Origin: Streptomyces olivochromogenes
GTDB lineage: Bacteria > Actinomycetota > Actinomycetes > Streptomycetales > Streptomycetaceae
Assembly (NCBI RefSeq): GCF_021538895.1
Contig: NZ_JADDRL010000023.1
Location: forward strand, 39,202-103,201
Direction: 5' to 3'
DNA length: 64,000 nucleotides
Translations under genes and position numbers: made by a program
In this document: one piece after another, positions 52,270-60,866 of the stretch
How the letters are laid out: each line of letters starts with the position of its first letter
Numbering within the stretch: the first letter of the stretch is position 1
Notes under the pieces: model-generated
Database searches by the model: none
Seen by the model: the letters and a program-made list of their open reading frames with translations, nothing else
What the model was told of the DNA's origin: nothing

Positions 52270-53240
52270 CTCGCGGCAACAGACGTCCCGTTGGGATACC
52301 CGCTCGCGATCAGCGGCCCCTCGTCTGGAAGTTCGATGCAGGCCAGGGCTGTTACGGGTCCGCCCTCCGGGCGGGCGACGACCGGATCGGCGTCGCTGTC
52401 GAGCCGGCGTGCCCGCAGGGTGCCGTCCTCGTCGCTGGTGACGGCGAGCGTTCCGGACACGGTCCAGGGGCCGACGCCGTCGTCACTCGCCGAGTACTGC
52501 TCGGTGCCGGGCTCCATGGGGTCCGGGGACGTCGAGAGCACCGTCCAGCGGCCACTGATGTCGTCCGTGTCGAGGAAGCAGCGCGATCGGCTTCGGGGCG
52601 TCCTGCACCGCACGAGGCGTCTCGATCCGCTCGGACCAGTCGAGACCCATGCGGGCGCCCAGCGTCTCCAGCGCCTCCGCGCTGCGGCCGTAGACGGTCA
52701 ACTCGGCGTCACCCGCGCCGGTGTCGTGGAAGACCAGCGCGTCGAGTGCGCCGAACACGGTGATGTGCTGACCCAGTTCACGCCACGGCTGGTAACCCAG
52801 CGTGGGCAGTTCGTCCTTGACCCACGCCACGATTCGTTCGGTGTCGTCGTCTCCATACACCGTCCAGCCGTAGTACGAGGGCAGTCGCTGTACGGCGAGT
52901 TGCAGGAAGAACTCGGAGAGGGAGCCCGCCTGGAGCACCCACTCCCCGTCGGAGACGGTGACCAGCACCCGTGGATCCGGCTGTCCTGCCTCGGCCGCCG
53001 GACACCCCCACTCGTTGCAGTACTCGTACTCGACCTTGAACACGCACATCCGGCGGTCGGCGCCGGCCGGCACCTGACCCGTGCATCGGGCAGCCCGCCC
53101 GCGACGCCGTACCCGCTGGGGTCGGGCCGCAGCGTCGGCGGGTACTTTGGGTGCGTCCAGTACAGGCGCGGACTGTGCGTGAAGGAGTTGAACGGCAGCT
53201 CCCACCACGTTCCAAAGGTCCGCAGCCGCGCATGGACAGC
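52270..53240 (-). pseudogene. Frameshifted remnant: unknown SMI1/KNR4-like protein with WD40-like tail
   Basis: Three minus-strand frames together give a protein-like path: FGTWWELPFNSFTHSPRLYWTHPKYPP ... SGYGVAG (53230-53090), then CVFKVEYEYCNEWGCPAAEAGQPDPRVLVTVSDGEWVLQAGSLSEFFLQLAVQRLPSYYGW ... LDWSERIETPR (53050-52600), and finally PVTALACIELPDEGPLIASGYPNGT with a WD40-like pattern (52560-52280). Each switch needs a frameshift and no single start and stop joins them. The identity is tentative: the middle segment resembles SUKH/SMI1-type hypotheticals of this genus. Confidence 0.5.
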
Positions 53241-53440
53241 CGTCAGCCCACAGCTGCTGCGCCGCGCAGGCACCCGAGAGCGACCGTCAAACCACCCAGC
53301 ACCCCGGCGACCGCAGATCCGCTGGGTGAGGGCAGCTTCGAAAGGTGAAGGACGCCGTGACACAGCCCGCACCCACGCCAGTGTTCCCAGCCGCTGGAGC
53401 TGGACGACCTCACCGTCCGTGAACAGGTCGCACCGCATGA

Positions 53441-54559
53441 TCACAACCGCGGGCGCCGCCTGGCGACGAGGGCGGCGATGTCGTCGTCGAGTGCGCCGCC
53501 GCTGTAGGCGATCAGGTCGCGGTGGAGATGGTCGAGGAGTTGGTGGGGCGCATCGACGCTCCATGAGCGGATGCGATCGGTGAGGGGGTAGAAGGCGCCG
53601 CAGCGGTCGCGGGTCTCAGTGACCCCGTCGGTGTACAGCAGGAGCTGGTCTCCGGGGTGGAAGGGGGCGAGGTCGACGTGGTAGCCGTCGCTCACCAGGT
53701 TGCCCAGGTTGAGCGGCGGCGAGGGGGCAGCGGGATCCAGCTCACGGACCTCGCCGCGGTGCAGCAGCAGCGGGGGCGGGTGGCCGCAGGTGACGGTCCG
53801 GACGACCGGTTCGTCGTCCGGGATCTCGGCGAGGAGAGCGGTGATGAAGCGTTCCGTGGGCTCCGAGCCCGGAACCTCCGGGTACTGGGCGGAGTAGCGG
53901 CTCATGCTCGTCTCCAGGCGGCTCGCGAGGCGGGGCAGGTCGGGCGCGTCGTGAGCGGCCTCACGGAAGGCGCTGAGCAGCGTCGCGGCCGCCTGGATCG
54001 CGAGCAGGCCCTTCCCGCGTACGTCCCCGATGAGCAGCCGTACGCCGTACGGGGTGCGTATCGCCTCGTACAGGTCGCCCCCGATCCGGGCTTCCGCCGC
54101 GGCGGCCAGGTAGAGGCTCTCCAGCGTGACGTGCCCGAGGTGTCGCGGTATCGGATGCAGCACCGCCAGCTGGGCTGTCTCGGCCACTGAGCGGACCTGA
54201 AGCAGCTGATGAGCGCGTCGGCTCAGCAGGCGGTTGAAGGAGACGGAGAATGCCGCGATCGCCACGAGGGTGGCCAGCTCGGAGTAGGCGGTCGCGTCCC
54301 GCAGCGCATCGAAGTCCACCATCAGGCCGAGAAAGATGCCGCACGCGCCCACTCCGGTGAACACCGTCCCCCACAGGGGCAGCAGTGCGGCGGCGGAAAC
54401 CATGGCCGTGGCGAGGAAGGCATCCGGCCTGACATCGCGGGGTGTGAAGAGGCCGACGAGCAGGCCGACGAGCAGCAGCAGAGCGGGCACGACGGGCAGC
54501 AGCCTGCCCCGCGCACGAGCTCTGCGCGGGACTCCGCGATCCTCAGGAGACCTCGCCAC
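53441..54559 (-). CDS. Membrane SpoIIE-type (PP2C) protein phosphatase
   Basis: 372 residues from GTG 54559 (GGGGAGC upstream); longer readings to 54838 lack support. Four hydrophobic helices (about 18-120) lead to a PP2C/RsbU domain: LAAAAEARIGGDLYEAI, VRLLIGDVRGKGLLAI (metal Asp), FITALLAEI, VTCGHPPPLLL, PGDQLLLYTDGVTETRD (metal Asp), DDIAALVARR. Members dephosphorylate anti-sigma antagonists and are membrane-linked stress sensors in Streptomyces. No kinase or GAF domain is attached and no sigma or antagonist gene is adjacent. Confidence 0.9.
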   Translation of the reverse strand: MARSPEDRGVPRRARARGRLLPVVPALLLLVGLLVGLFTPRDVRPDAFLATAMVSAAALLPLWGTVFTGVGACGIFLGLMVDFDALRDATAYSELATLVAIAAFSVSFNRLLSRRAHQLLQVRSVAETAQLAVLHPIPRHLGHVTLESLYLAAAAEARIGGDLYEAIRTPYGVRLLIGDVRGKGLLAIQAAATLLSAFREAAHDAPDLPRLASRLETSMSRYSAQYPEVPGSEPTERFITALLAEIPDDEPVVRTVTCGHPPPLLLHRGEVRELDPAAPSPPLNLGNLVSDGYHVDLAPFHPGDQLLLYTDGVTETRDRCGAFYPLTDRIRSWSVDAPHQLLDHLHRDLIAYSGGALDDDIAALVARRRPRL

Positions 54560-54912
54560 CGTGCCGCTCCCCAAGGTCACACAGGCCGAGCAGCAGCCTA
54601 GGTCCGGAAGCCAGGCCACCGATTTGGGCAATTTTATCGCCGTCCGCCCGAAGCCTACGAAGATGCGGCTCCAGTCGGGCCCGCTCCGCGTTCGCCAGAT
54701 CACCGGCCGGACGGTTCCCGGTCCAGCTGATCGCGGCATTGATGGGATCCGCCGGCATTTCCGCCTTCGAACGTCGACATTTCTGCCTTCAAGCGAGGAC
54801 CGTCGACAGCCGAGGAGGCACCGAGCTAGCCCCCTCACACCATGTACACACTGTGATTACGCGGCGTAAACAAGGCATCGTGAGCCCCACCCCAGGCCAT
54901 CCGTCCCGACGC

Positions 54913-55110
54913 CTACGAGCCCTTGCCGCTGGCCTCCAGGAAATCGGCCTGCCCCGCCAGATCCGCCGCGATGTCGTCCCAGTCCGGTCCGTGCAGCCAC
55001 AGATTCTCGGCAGCCTCCCGCATCAGCGCCGGCTCGTCCGGCCGCTGCAACAACACCAGCCACCTGGAGCCTACGACGCCCGTCCAGGAGACCCCGCCCG
55101 CAGACAGAAG
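54913..55110 (-). pseudogene. Possible coding fragment
   Basis: The minus strand reads GSRWLVLLQRPDEPALMREAAENLWLHGPDWDDIAADLAGQADFLEASGKGS and then a stop, with protein-like composition and Streptomyces codon use. No start or family was found; the plus-strand gene at 55197 lies beyond it. Kept as a likely 3' remnant only. Confidence 0.25.
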
Positions 55111-55196
55111 ATCTTGAGATCCCCATTGCTGATCTGTTGTCAGCCGCCGCCTGACCTGCGGCGTAACAATCGTTACCACCGGGGGGAACACCCATC

Positions 55197-55570
55197 ATGA
55201 AACGCGCCCTCGATGCCTCGGCGCCCTGACCGCCCTCACCGCCGGTCTCGTCATCAGCGGTCTGTCGACTCAGGCCGCTTCGGGGTGCGGCACCACGACC
55301 AAGTACTACGACACGCACGGGTACTACACCGACGTCCCGACCGTCGGACTGCGTGGCACGAACTTCTGCACGCTGCGCCGTGGCGCCTCCAACAACGTCG
55401 TCTACGCGCTCCAGGTCACCCTGGACTACTGCTACGGCAAGGACACGGGCGGCTTCGACGGTGTCTACGGCCCCAACACCCATGACGCGATGGAGTGGCA
55501 GTGGCGCGCCATGAACGGCTCGCAGCTGTGCGACAAGCTCTCGGTGTGCGGCCCGCCGCGCGACGCCTGA
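55197..55570 (+). pseudogene. Secreted peptidoglycan-binding-like protein with frameshifted signal peptide
   Basis: ATG 55197 with GGGGGGAA upstream begins MKRALDASAP and stops at once. One base out of frame the sequence is a perfect signal peptide and mature protein: CLGALTALTAGLVISGLSTQA, then GCGTTTKYYDTHGYYTDVPTVGLRGTNFCTLRRG, VVYALQVTLDYCYGKDTGGFDGVYGPNTHDAMEWQW (a PG_binding_1-like core), ending CGPPRDA at 55570. No start codon exists in that frame upstream, so a one-base loss near 55209 has disabled translation, or the base is a sequencing error. Confidence 0.75.
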
Positions 55571-55591
55571 CCGTCATCCGGCACTCCGCAC

Positions 55592-55622
55592 GATGGCCCG
55601 CCACCGCGGGTGGCGGGCCATC
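55592..55622. terminator. Hairpin terminator
   Basis: GATGGCCCGCCACC-GCG-GGTGGCGGGCCATC, a perfect 14-bp stem, followed by GCTTTGT on the plus strand. It lies between the secreted-protein gene and the convergent esterase. Confidence 0.8.
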
Positions 55623-55689
55623 GCTTTGTCCAGATGGGAGGGAGGTCGGCGGCGTACGAGAGTGGCCCGTACGGGGGCAACCTGGAAGG

Positions 55690-57360
55690 TCAGTGGTGGG
55701 TCGGGAGCGCGCAGCGGAAGCCAGCGGCGGTGGCGGTGGCGGTGGCGGTTGTGGCGCCTTGGCCGTCGTCGAGGCCGTCGTAGCGGGAGACCTGCGGGTA
55801 GCTGCACAGGTTGCGGGTGATCTGCTCGCCGGAGGCGTTGCGCAAGGTGGCGGGGAGGGTCCGAGGGACCTTGCCGTGTTCGACCCAGTTCCGCAGGGCG
55901 CCCAGGTCGTCGACCGTGGCGCCGCTGCCGTTGTTGAGGCCGCAGTGCGGTGTGCCCGGGGCGAGGAAGAGTCGGTAGAAGTCGTCGACTTTCTTGGCGC
56001 CGCCCATCGTCCGCTCGACCTGCTTGCGGTACTCCACGGTGCCCTGGGTGGGGATGTACTCGTCCGCCTGGCCGTGCCAGGTCAGGAGCTTGCCGCCGGA
56101 GTCGCGGAAGGCGGTCAGGTCGGGGTCGTCGGTGCCGATGACGCGGTCGTACTCGGCCTCGGACTGCTTGAACAGCTGCGTGAACTGGCTGTAGGTGATG
56201 GACGAAACGTCGAAGGACGGCTGTTTCTTGAGCCATGTGGCGATCCAGGCGGCGGGTACGGGGAACGGCGCGCCCTTGACGTTGCCGTCGGCGTCGGGCG
56301 GGGTGGTGCCCGCCAGGCCAGACAGGGCGGCTCCGACCGGGACGCCGGACCACAGCTTCTTGCCCGACGGGGTGCGCGGGCCGTCCCAGATCTTGTGTAC
56401 GACCACCGCGTCGGCCGCCGTGATGGTCAACTCCCGGCCCGCGCACAGTACTTTGGTGCCGATCAGGCTGCGCGGGTCGAAACCGCACCGTTCGGGGGCG
56501 TCGACCAGGCCGTCCTCGGCGCCGTCCAGCGGGTCGCAGGTCTTGACGGCGGCGTTCGTGAAGGCGTCCAGCTCGCACGGGGTCGGGTAGGTCTTCTCCT
56601 GGTTCATGACGACCTGCGGCCAGAGGGTGGCGACCTCGAACTCGTCCCAGTTGACGGCGGGCGCGTTGGCCAGGATGCCGTCGTAGTCGTCGGGGTGGCG
56701 CTGGGCCTCCGCGTAGCCCTGACGTCCGCCGGTGGAACAGCCGTTGAAGTACGCGTAGGAGGCGGGCCTGCCGTAGAAGCTGCCGATGACCTCCTTGGCG
56801 ATCACCGCCGCCTCGTGCTCGGAGCGGCTGGCGAAGTTCTTCAGCAGCGCCGCGTTGACCTGGCCGTCGCTGTTCAGGGCCCAGCTGGTGTCGACGTAGG
56901 TGCTGACGCCGGCGTCGGTGGTCGCGGCGGCGTAGCCGTTCTTGACCGCGTTGGCCAGGCCCTTGCCGTAGTCACCGGCGGCATAGGCGCTGCCGCCGAT
57001 CGTCTGCAGGCGGCCGTTCCAGCCCCGCAGGGGCAGCCATACCCGCACCTTGGCGTGATCGCCGGCTCCCGGGTGGGTGAGCGTGATCGTCACGTCGCAG
57101 AACGCCGGTACGTCGTCGACGTGGTCCGCGGGCAGCGGCCAGACCTCAGGTACGTCCACGGTGCCGGCCTCGTGCCGGACGGCCGTCGTCTTCTCCACCT
57201 TGGTGCCGGCCGGGGCTTGGACGGACTGCGGGGAGCAGGTGACAGGGGTGGATACCGAGGCGGGGCCGCGTGACGGCTGCGCGGACGCGGTCGGCAGGTA
57301 GACCGCCGCCGTGATCAGCGGCACGCCGGTCGCGAGGGCAGCAAGAAGTCGTCGTTTCAT
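55690..57360 (-). CDS. Secreted tannase/feruloyl-esterase-family hydrolase
   Basis: 556 residues from ATG 57360 (GGGGAAA upstream). Signal peptide about 1-28. Tannase family features: CDVTITLTHPGAGDHAKVRVWLPLRGWNGRLQTIGGSAYAAG, YFNGCSTGGRQGYAEAQRHPDDYDGILANAPAVNW (nucleophile Ser in CSTGG), AACKVTCDPLDGAEDGLVDAPERC-like Cys/calcium region (here AFTNAAVKTCDPLDGAEDGLVDAPERC), WHGQADEYIP (catalytic Asp) and FLAPGTPHCG (catalytic His). Likely substrates are aromatic esters from plant matter. Located 73 bases downstream of the cytochrome gene on the same strand, so read-through from the regulon promoter is possible. Confidence 0.92.
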   Translation of the reverse strand: MKRRLLAALATGVPLITAAVYLPTASAQPSRGPASVSTPVTCSPQSVQAPAGTKVEKTTAVRHEAGTVDVPEVWPLPADHVDDVPAFCDVTITLTHPGAGDHAKVRVWLPLRGWNGRLQTIGGSAYAAGDYGKGLANAVKNGYAAATTDAGVSTYVDTSWALNSDGQVNAALLKNFASRSEHEAAVIAKEVIGSFYGRPASYAYFNGCSTGGRQGYAEAQRHPDDYDGILANAPAVNWDEFEVATLWPQVVMNQEKTYPTPCELDAFTNAAVKTCDPLDGAEDGLVDAPERCGFDPRSLIGTKVLCAGRELTITAADAVVVHKIWDGPRTPSGKKLWSGVPVGAALSGLAGTTPPDADGNVKGAPFPVPAAWIATWLKKQPSFDVSSITYSQFTQLFKQSEAEYDRVIGTDDPDLTAFRDSGGKLLTWHGQADEYIPTQGTVEYRKQVERTMGGAKKVDDFYRLFLAPGTPHCGLNNGSGATVDDLGALRNWVEHGKVPRTLPATLRNASGEQITRNLCSYPQVSRYDGLDDGQGATTATATATAAGFRCALPTHH

Positions 57361-57432
57361 GGTGTTTCCCCGATCAAGAGGCAATTCAAGAGGCAAACAA
57401 GAAGTGGGGGCAGGGCGGTTAGGTAGGGGGGC

Positions 57433-58083
57433 TTACGGCAGCCAGTGCTTGTGGTGCCGTTCGGCCCAGGTCCGGCTGACGTGTCCGGTGCGCATGGCGA
57501 GCAGCGCTTCCGGGTCGGCCAGGGCCTTGCGCAGGTGTGCGATGAGGGCGATGGCGATCGCCCAGGCCACGAGGTCGTGGACGAAGATCGCGCTGGTGCG
57601 GGAGATGAAGGGCAGCAGGCCCACGCACCACATGAGCAGGCCGGTGAAGAGCATGACCAGGACGGCGCCGGCGAGGGAGCCCGCGTAGAGCTTCTGGCCC
57701 GCGTTGAACTTGCCGGCCGGACGGGCCTCGGGGGCGGTGCGGCGCCGGAGGGCGGCGCTGAGCCACTGTCGGTCGTACGGCGCGAAGCGGTTCAGCCTGC
57801 GCAGGTCCGCGCGGAACGCGGCGGAGAACAGGCCCAGCAGGGAGGGCAGCGGCAGGGCGATGCCCGACCATACGTGGATCGTGGCCAACAGGTGGCGTCG
57901 TCCGATGAGTTGGCTGAGCGGGGCGAAGTAGAGGCAGGCCGCGGTGGTCACGCACAGCAGCATCAGAAGAACGGTGGTCTGGTGGACCGTGCGCTCGACG
58001 ATGCTGAAGCGGCGTACGCGGTCGCGGAGTTCAGGCCGCCCTGTCGTGCCGGTCGGCGTCGTCGAGCCAGCCGTCGACGGCAT
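57433..58083 (-). CDS. b-type cytochrome membrane subunit
   Basis: 216 residues with four membrane helices and His ligands suited to two b hemes: ERTVHQTTVLLML, ATIHVWSGIALPL, FVHDLVAWAIAIALIAHLRK. The fold matches the cytochrome b561/formate-dehydrogenase-gamma group. Its start lies 53 bases inside the molybdoenzyme gene (overlap 58031-58083), so the two are one unit: the cytochrome would pass electrons from the quinone pool to the exported molybdoenzyme, like MsrQ for MsrP. Regulated from the palindrome at 58817. Confidence 0.85.
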   Translation of the reverse strand: MPSTAGSTTPTGTTGRPELRDRVRRFSIVERTVHQTTVLLMLLCVTTAACLYFAPLSQLIGRRHLLATIHVWSGIALPLPSLLGLFSAAFRADLRRLNRFAPYDRQWLSAALRRRTAPEARPAGKFNAGQKLYAGSLAGAVLVMLFTGLLMWCVGLLPFISRTSAIFVHDLVAWAIAIALIAHLRKALADPEALLAMRTGHVSRTWAERHHKHWLP

Positions 58084-58756
58084 AGCCGCGCTCCTCCCAG
58101 TAGCCGGGGACGACCTTGTCGGTGACCGAGATGCCGGACAGCCACTTGGCCGATTTGTAGAAGTACATGGGCGCCACGTAGAGGCGGACCGGGCCGCCGT
58201 GTTCGTGGGTGAGGGGCTTGTCCTGCATGGTCAGGGCCACCAGGACGTCGGAGCGGCGTGCCTGTTCCAGGGTGAGGCTCTCGCTGTAGGCGCCGTCGAA
58301 GCAGGTGAAGCGGACCGCCGCGCCGCTAGGGCGCACGCCGGCGGCGTCGAGGAGGTCCGCGAGACGCACCCCGGTGAAGGGGGTCTGCTTCACCCGCCAG
58401 CCGTCGGTGCACAGCACGTCGTGGACGATCCGGGTCTGCGGCAGGGCGCGCAGTGCGTCCAGGGTGTAGGTCCGCGGTGTGCGCACCAGGCCGTCGAGCC
58501 GTAGCCGGTAGGTCGTGGCGTCCTTGCGCGGCACCGAGCCGACGACGCTGTAGTAGCGGAAGCCTCCCGGGTTGGGCAGCAGGCCGGTCAGGCCCGTGGG
58601 GTCGGCCTGGGAAGCGGCGCCGAGGAATCTCTCCCAGCCGTGCTGGAGGTAGGGCGCCGCGGCGAGTCCGGCGGCGCCCGCGCCGAGGACGCCGAGCAGC
58701 GCCCGCCGTCCCACCGGGGCTCCCTCGGACGCCCGCTTCGGTGTTCCTCCTGACAT
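58031..58756 (-). CDS. Sulfite-oxidase-family molybdoenzyme (MsrP-like), Tat-exported
   Basis: 241 residues from ATG 58756 (GAAGGAG upstream). N-terminal twin-Arg signal GRRALLGVLGAGAAGLAA. Mo-cofactor domain: YRLRLDGLVRTPRTYTLDALRALPQTRIVHDVLCTDGWRVKQTPFTGVRLADLL (Cys ligand in LCTDGW), HEHGGPVRLYVAPMYFYKSAKWLSGISVTDKVVPGYWEERGY. This is the YedY/MsrP-like layout without the Ig-like dimer domain of sulfite oxidases. Probably repairs methionine sulfoxide or reduces another oxidised substrate outside the membrane; the coupled b cytochrome supplies electrons. The operator at 58817 lies 61 bases upstream. Confidence 0.88.
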   Translation of the reverse strand: MSGGTPKRASEGAPVGRRALLGVLGAGAAGLAAAPYLQHGWERFLGAASQADPTGLTGLLPNPGGFRYYSVVGSVPRKDATTYRLRLDGLVRTPRTYTLDALRALPQTRIVHDVLCTDGWRVKQTPFTGVRLADLLDAAGVRPSGAAVRFTCFDGAYSESLTLEQARRSDVLVALTMQDKPLTHEHGGPVRLYVAPMYFYKSAKWLSGISVTDKVVPGYWEERGYAVDGWLDDADRHDRAA

Positions 58757-58816
58757 GGTGACTGCGCTCCTTCGCGACACACGTGTGAACTCTGCCGGGC
58801 CGCCCTTCGGAGTCGA

Positions 58817-58839
58817 CGTCACCGGTTTAACTGGTGACG
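58817..58839. promoter_or_regulatory. Palindromic operator A (regulon site)
   Basis: CGTCACC-GGTTTAACT-GGTGACG, 23 bp with perfect 7-bp arms and a nearly symmetric centre, 61 bases upstream of the molybdoenzyme start. First of eight copies of this element in 58.8-63.5 kb. Confidence 0.85.
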
Positions 58840-58948
58840 ATGCTGGCATGGGCGTCTTCGGGCTGTCAACACACGCATCCGGCCGCGGCGGACGGCCGGG
58901 GAGCAGCGGGACGCAAGTGGGCGCGAGAAGGAGGCTGTTACGCTGCCG

Positions 58949-58986
58949 GCGACGTAGACCGTGCACCGAGACGTAGACCGCGTATC
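58949..58986. repeat. 19-bp tandem repeat
   Basis: Two direct units, each starting GACGTAGACCG (58949-58967 and 58968-58986), differ at a few positions (GTGCACCGA versus CGTATCGA ends). No gene is near; possibly a regulatory or degenerate element. Confidence 0.6.
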
Positions 58987-59077
58987 GAGGAGTCGCAGAC
59001 GTGGCGGGTGACGACGACATCTCCGGGTGAGACCCGGATCTGACGGCCACCGGACGCACTGAGGGAGCGCCGCAGAG

Positions 59078-59427
59078 GTGGCCCGTTCGTCGTACCCCTT
59101 TTCCCCATGTCTGCCCGGGGCCAGCGGTAGCACGGGCCTGGTCGCCCCCAACGGTTCCGGCAAGAGCACCCTGCTCAAGCTGATCGCCGGCGAGCTGCGG
59201 CCCGCCACCGGCTCGGCGTCCGTCAGCGGCACGCTCGGCCAGCTGCCGCAGAGCCTGCCCCTGACCGGTGACCTGGTCGGCGCGGGGCAGCTGGAGAGCG
59301 CGCTCAACTCCTGTCGGGGCGCTTGGTGGTCAGCCACGACGAGCGGTTCCTCGCCGAGATCGGGGTGAACCGCTGGCTGCGGCTGGCAGATGGGAGCATT
59401 GAGGAGACGGGAGCGCCCGAGGTGTGA
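59078..59427 (+). pseudogene. Remnant of an ABC-F ATPase
   Basis: The first frame gives GSTGLVAPNGSGKSTLLKLIAGELRPATGSASVSGTLGQLPQSLPLTGDLVGAGQLESALN (Walker A intact), then a shift to another frame with GRLVVVSHDERFLAEIGVNRWLRLADGSIEETGAPEV (switch His in SHDERFL). The signature and Walker B between are deleted and only one of two ATPase halves is present, so this is a decayed ABC-F (ribosome-protection/antibiotic-resistance type) gene. Confidence 0.75.
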
Positions 59428-59509
59428 GCCGCCGGCATGTGCAACGGCCCGCGCGCGGGCTGCGGGTGGAGTGAGGCTTGCGCCCAGCCCGAGCCTTGCG
59501 CCACACCAC

Positions 59510-59532
59510 AGTCACCTGTCAAGATGGTGATG
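59510..59532. promoter_or_regulatory. Palindromic operator B, abutting the CGNR start codon
   Basis: AGTCACC-TGTCAAGAT-GGTGATG: the same 23-bp element with one change in each arm. Its last base is the first of the GTG (59532) of the CGNR gene, leaving no room for a ribosome site, so transcription is likely leaderless and binding would block initiation. Confidence 0.85.
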
Positions 59533-60095
59533 TGAATCTTGACCATGTCTTCGTGTGCGGGCACCCGGCGCTCGACTTCGCGGCCACGCTGCGCGCCCGA
59601 CGCTCGATTCGGTTCGAGATGTTCGTGACGCCGGACCGGCTCAACGCCTGGTACCTGGAGTCCGGGCTCGTGGACACGATCACGCCCGGCGAGCCGGACG
59701 ACGTCCGGGCGGCGATCGCGCTGCGCGAGGCCGTCTACCGGCTCGTCACCGACCGCCGCCTCGGCGAGGACTTCGACCGGCAGGCCCTGGCGGTCCTGAA
59801 CGCCGCCGCGCGCCAGGTCCCGGTGACGCCACAGCTCACCCTGGCGGGCCGGCACACCGACGCAACCCCGCAGCAGGCCCTGGCCACCGTCGCCCGGCAG
59901 GCCGTCGAACTGCTCAGCGGCCCGGACGTCCCGCTGCTCAAGGAGTGCGGCAACCCCGAGTGCACGCGCGTCTACATCGACCGCTCCCGGGGCATGCGGC
60001 GACAGTGGTGCGGCATGGAGTCCTGCGGCAACAAGATCAAGGCGGCGGCCTACCGCGCTCGCAAGAAGACGACGCCCACCGCGGCCGGGAGCTGA
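59532..60095 (+). CDS. CGNR zinc-finger transcriptional regulator (ABATE domain)
   Basis: 187 residues from GTG 59532. The N-terminal ABATE domain (LDHVFVCGHPALDFAATLRAR, RLNAWYLESGLV, ALREAVYRLVTDR) is followed by the CGNR zinc finger: LKECGNPECTRVYIDRSRGMRRQWCGMESCGNKIKAAAYRARKK, four Cys for zinc plus the CGNK/R basic segment. The family comprises putative DNA-binding stress regulators with little biochemical study. The gene sits among the repeated palindromes and carries one itself, so it is the obvious candidate to bind them. The upstream extension to 59478 overlaps the operator and is unlikely. Followed by a strong hairpin terminator. Confidence 0.9.
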   Translation: MNLDHVFVCGHPALDFAATLRARRSIRFEMFVTPDRLNAWYLESGLVDTITPGEPDDVRAAIALREAVYRLVTDRRLGEDFDRQALAVLNAAARQVPVTPQLTLAGRHTDATPQQALATVARQAVELLSGPDVPLLKECGNPECTRVYIDRSRGMRRQWCGMESCGNKIKAAAYRARKKTTPTAAGS

Positions 60096-60104
60096 GCCGG
60101 CGGG

Positions 60105-60138
60105 GACACGTGTGCCCCGGTCAGTGGGCACACGTGTC
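60105..60138 (+). terminator. Terminator of the CGNR gene
   Basis: GACACGTGTGCCC and GGGCACACGTGTC (perfect 13-bp stem, 8-base loop), extended by GGCGG/CCGCC, ten bases after the CGNR stop. Confidence 0.8.
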
Positions 60139-60414
60139 GCCGCCGGGCAGACATGTCCACAGGTGGTCTTCGGCGTGGACAGCTTGCACGGCATCGCCGA
60201 CGACGGTGAGTGAACGCCACAACGGGACGCACCCCGGCCGAGGCGGCGTCCGGCTCGACGAAGGCCGGCGCGCCGTGGCAGGCACACCGGCCTCTGCTCG
60301 GCGACCGCCTGGGCGGCCACGACGAGCCGCGCCCGGCCAAGGAGCAGCGGTCCGTGATGTACACCCCGGTCAGAGCCGACCGGGACGGGTGGAGTGACGC
60401 AGGGTGAGTGCCGG

Positions 60415-60609
60415 TTACAGCCCGAGGTCGAGGGCGAGGCACGAGAAGTACTGCCACGAGCCCTCGGGGTTGTACGTGGTGGCGGTCCCGCCCGCCTCGC
60501 TCTCCACCTCTTGGGTCATATCCTCGAAGCGGATCCGCTCGGGGAGCTTGCCAAAGCGTGCGTGCCGTGCCGCTGCCGCGGCGACGTCCGCCGCGAGTTC
60601 CTTGTTCAT
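60415..60609 (-). CDS. Small hypothetical protein (64 aa) under regulon control
   Basis: 64 residues from ATG 60609 (GGAGTACGGGTC upstream). Starts MNKELAADVAAAAARHARFGKLPERI and ends WQYFSCLALDLGL; one Cys, no membrane segment. A promoter can be read on the minus strand with TTGACT (60709-60714, inside operator C) and CATCCT 17 bases on, giving a transcript start near 60680. I recognise no family. The operator placement and the ribosome site support a real gene. Confidence 0.7.
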   Translation of the reverse strand: MNKELAADVAAAAARHARFGKLPERIRFEDMTQEVESEAGGTATTYNPEGSWQYFSCLALDLGL

Positions 60610-60701
60610 GACCCGTACTCCACTTCGTCGGTGTTCTTATGCCGAGCGGATCGCGTCCGTCCTACTGTCGCACTTGACATCCCCGAGGATGCACCCGCAT
60701 G

Positions 60702-60724
60702 CGTCACCAGTCAAGGCGGTGATG
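60702..60724. promoter_or_regulatory. Palindromic operator C
   Basis: CGTCACC-AGTCAAGGC-GGTGATG. The minus-strand TTGACT within it serves as the -35 of the small gene at 60609, with -10 CATCCT at 60686-60691, so a bound protein would block RNA polymerase. Confidence 0.85.
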
Positions 60725-60866
60725 AGCGTGAGGGTGTGCACACATGCGTCGCCGGACGGGCCGACGTCCGTCGAACAGTGACGGCCCTTGTACTTGGCGT
60801 AGGCGCCGAGCCCCACCGCGTCGCGCTCGCGACTGATGCCGTCCTTCGATCTTGAGGGCTCACCAG

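Noticed and set aside
60210..60407. 65-aa open frame downstream of the CGNR gene
   Set aside because: No ribosome site, composition biased by frame effects and no motif.
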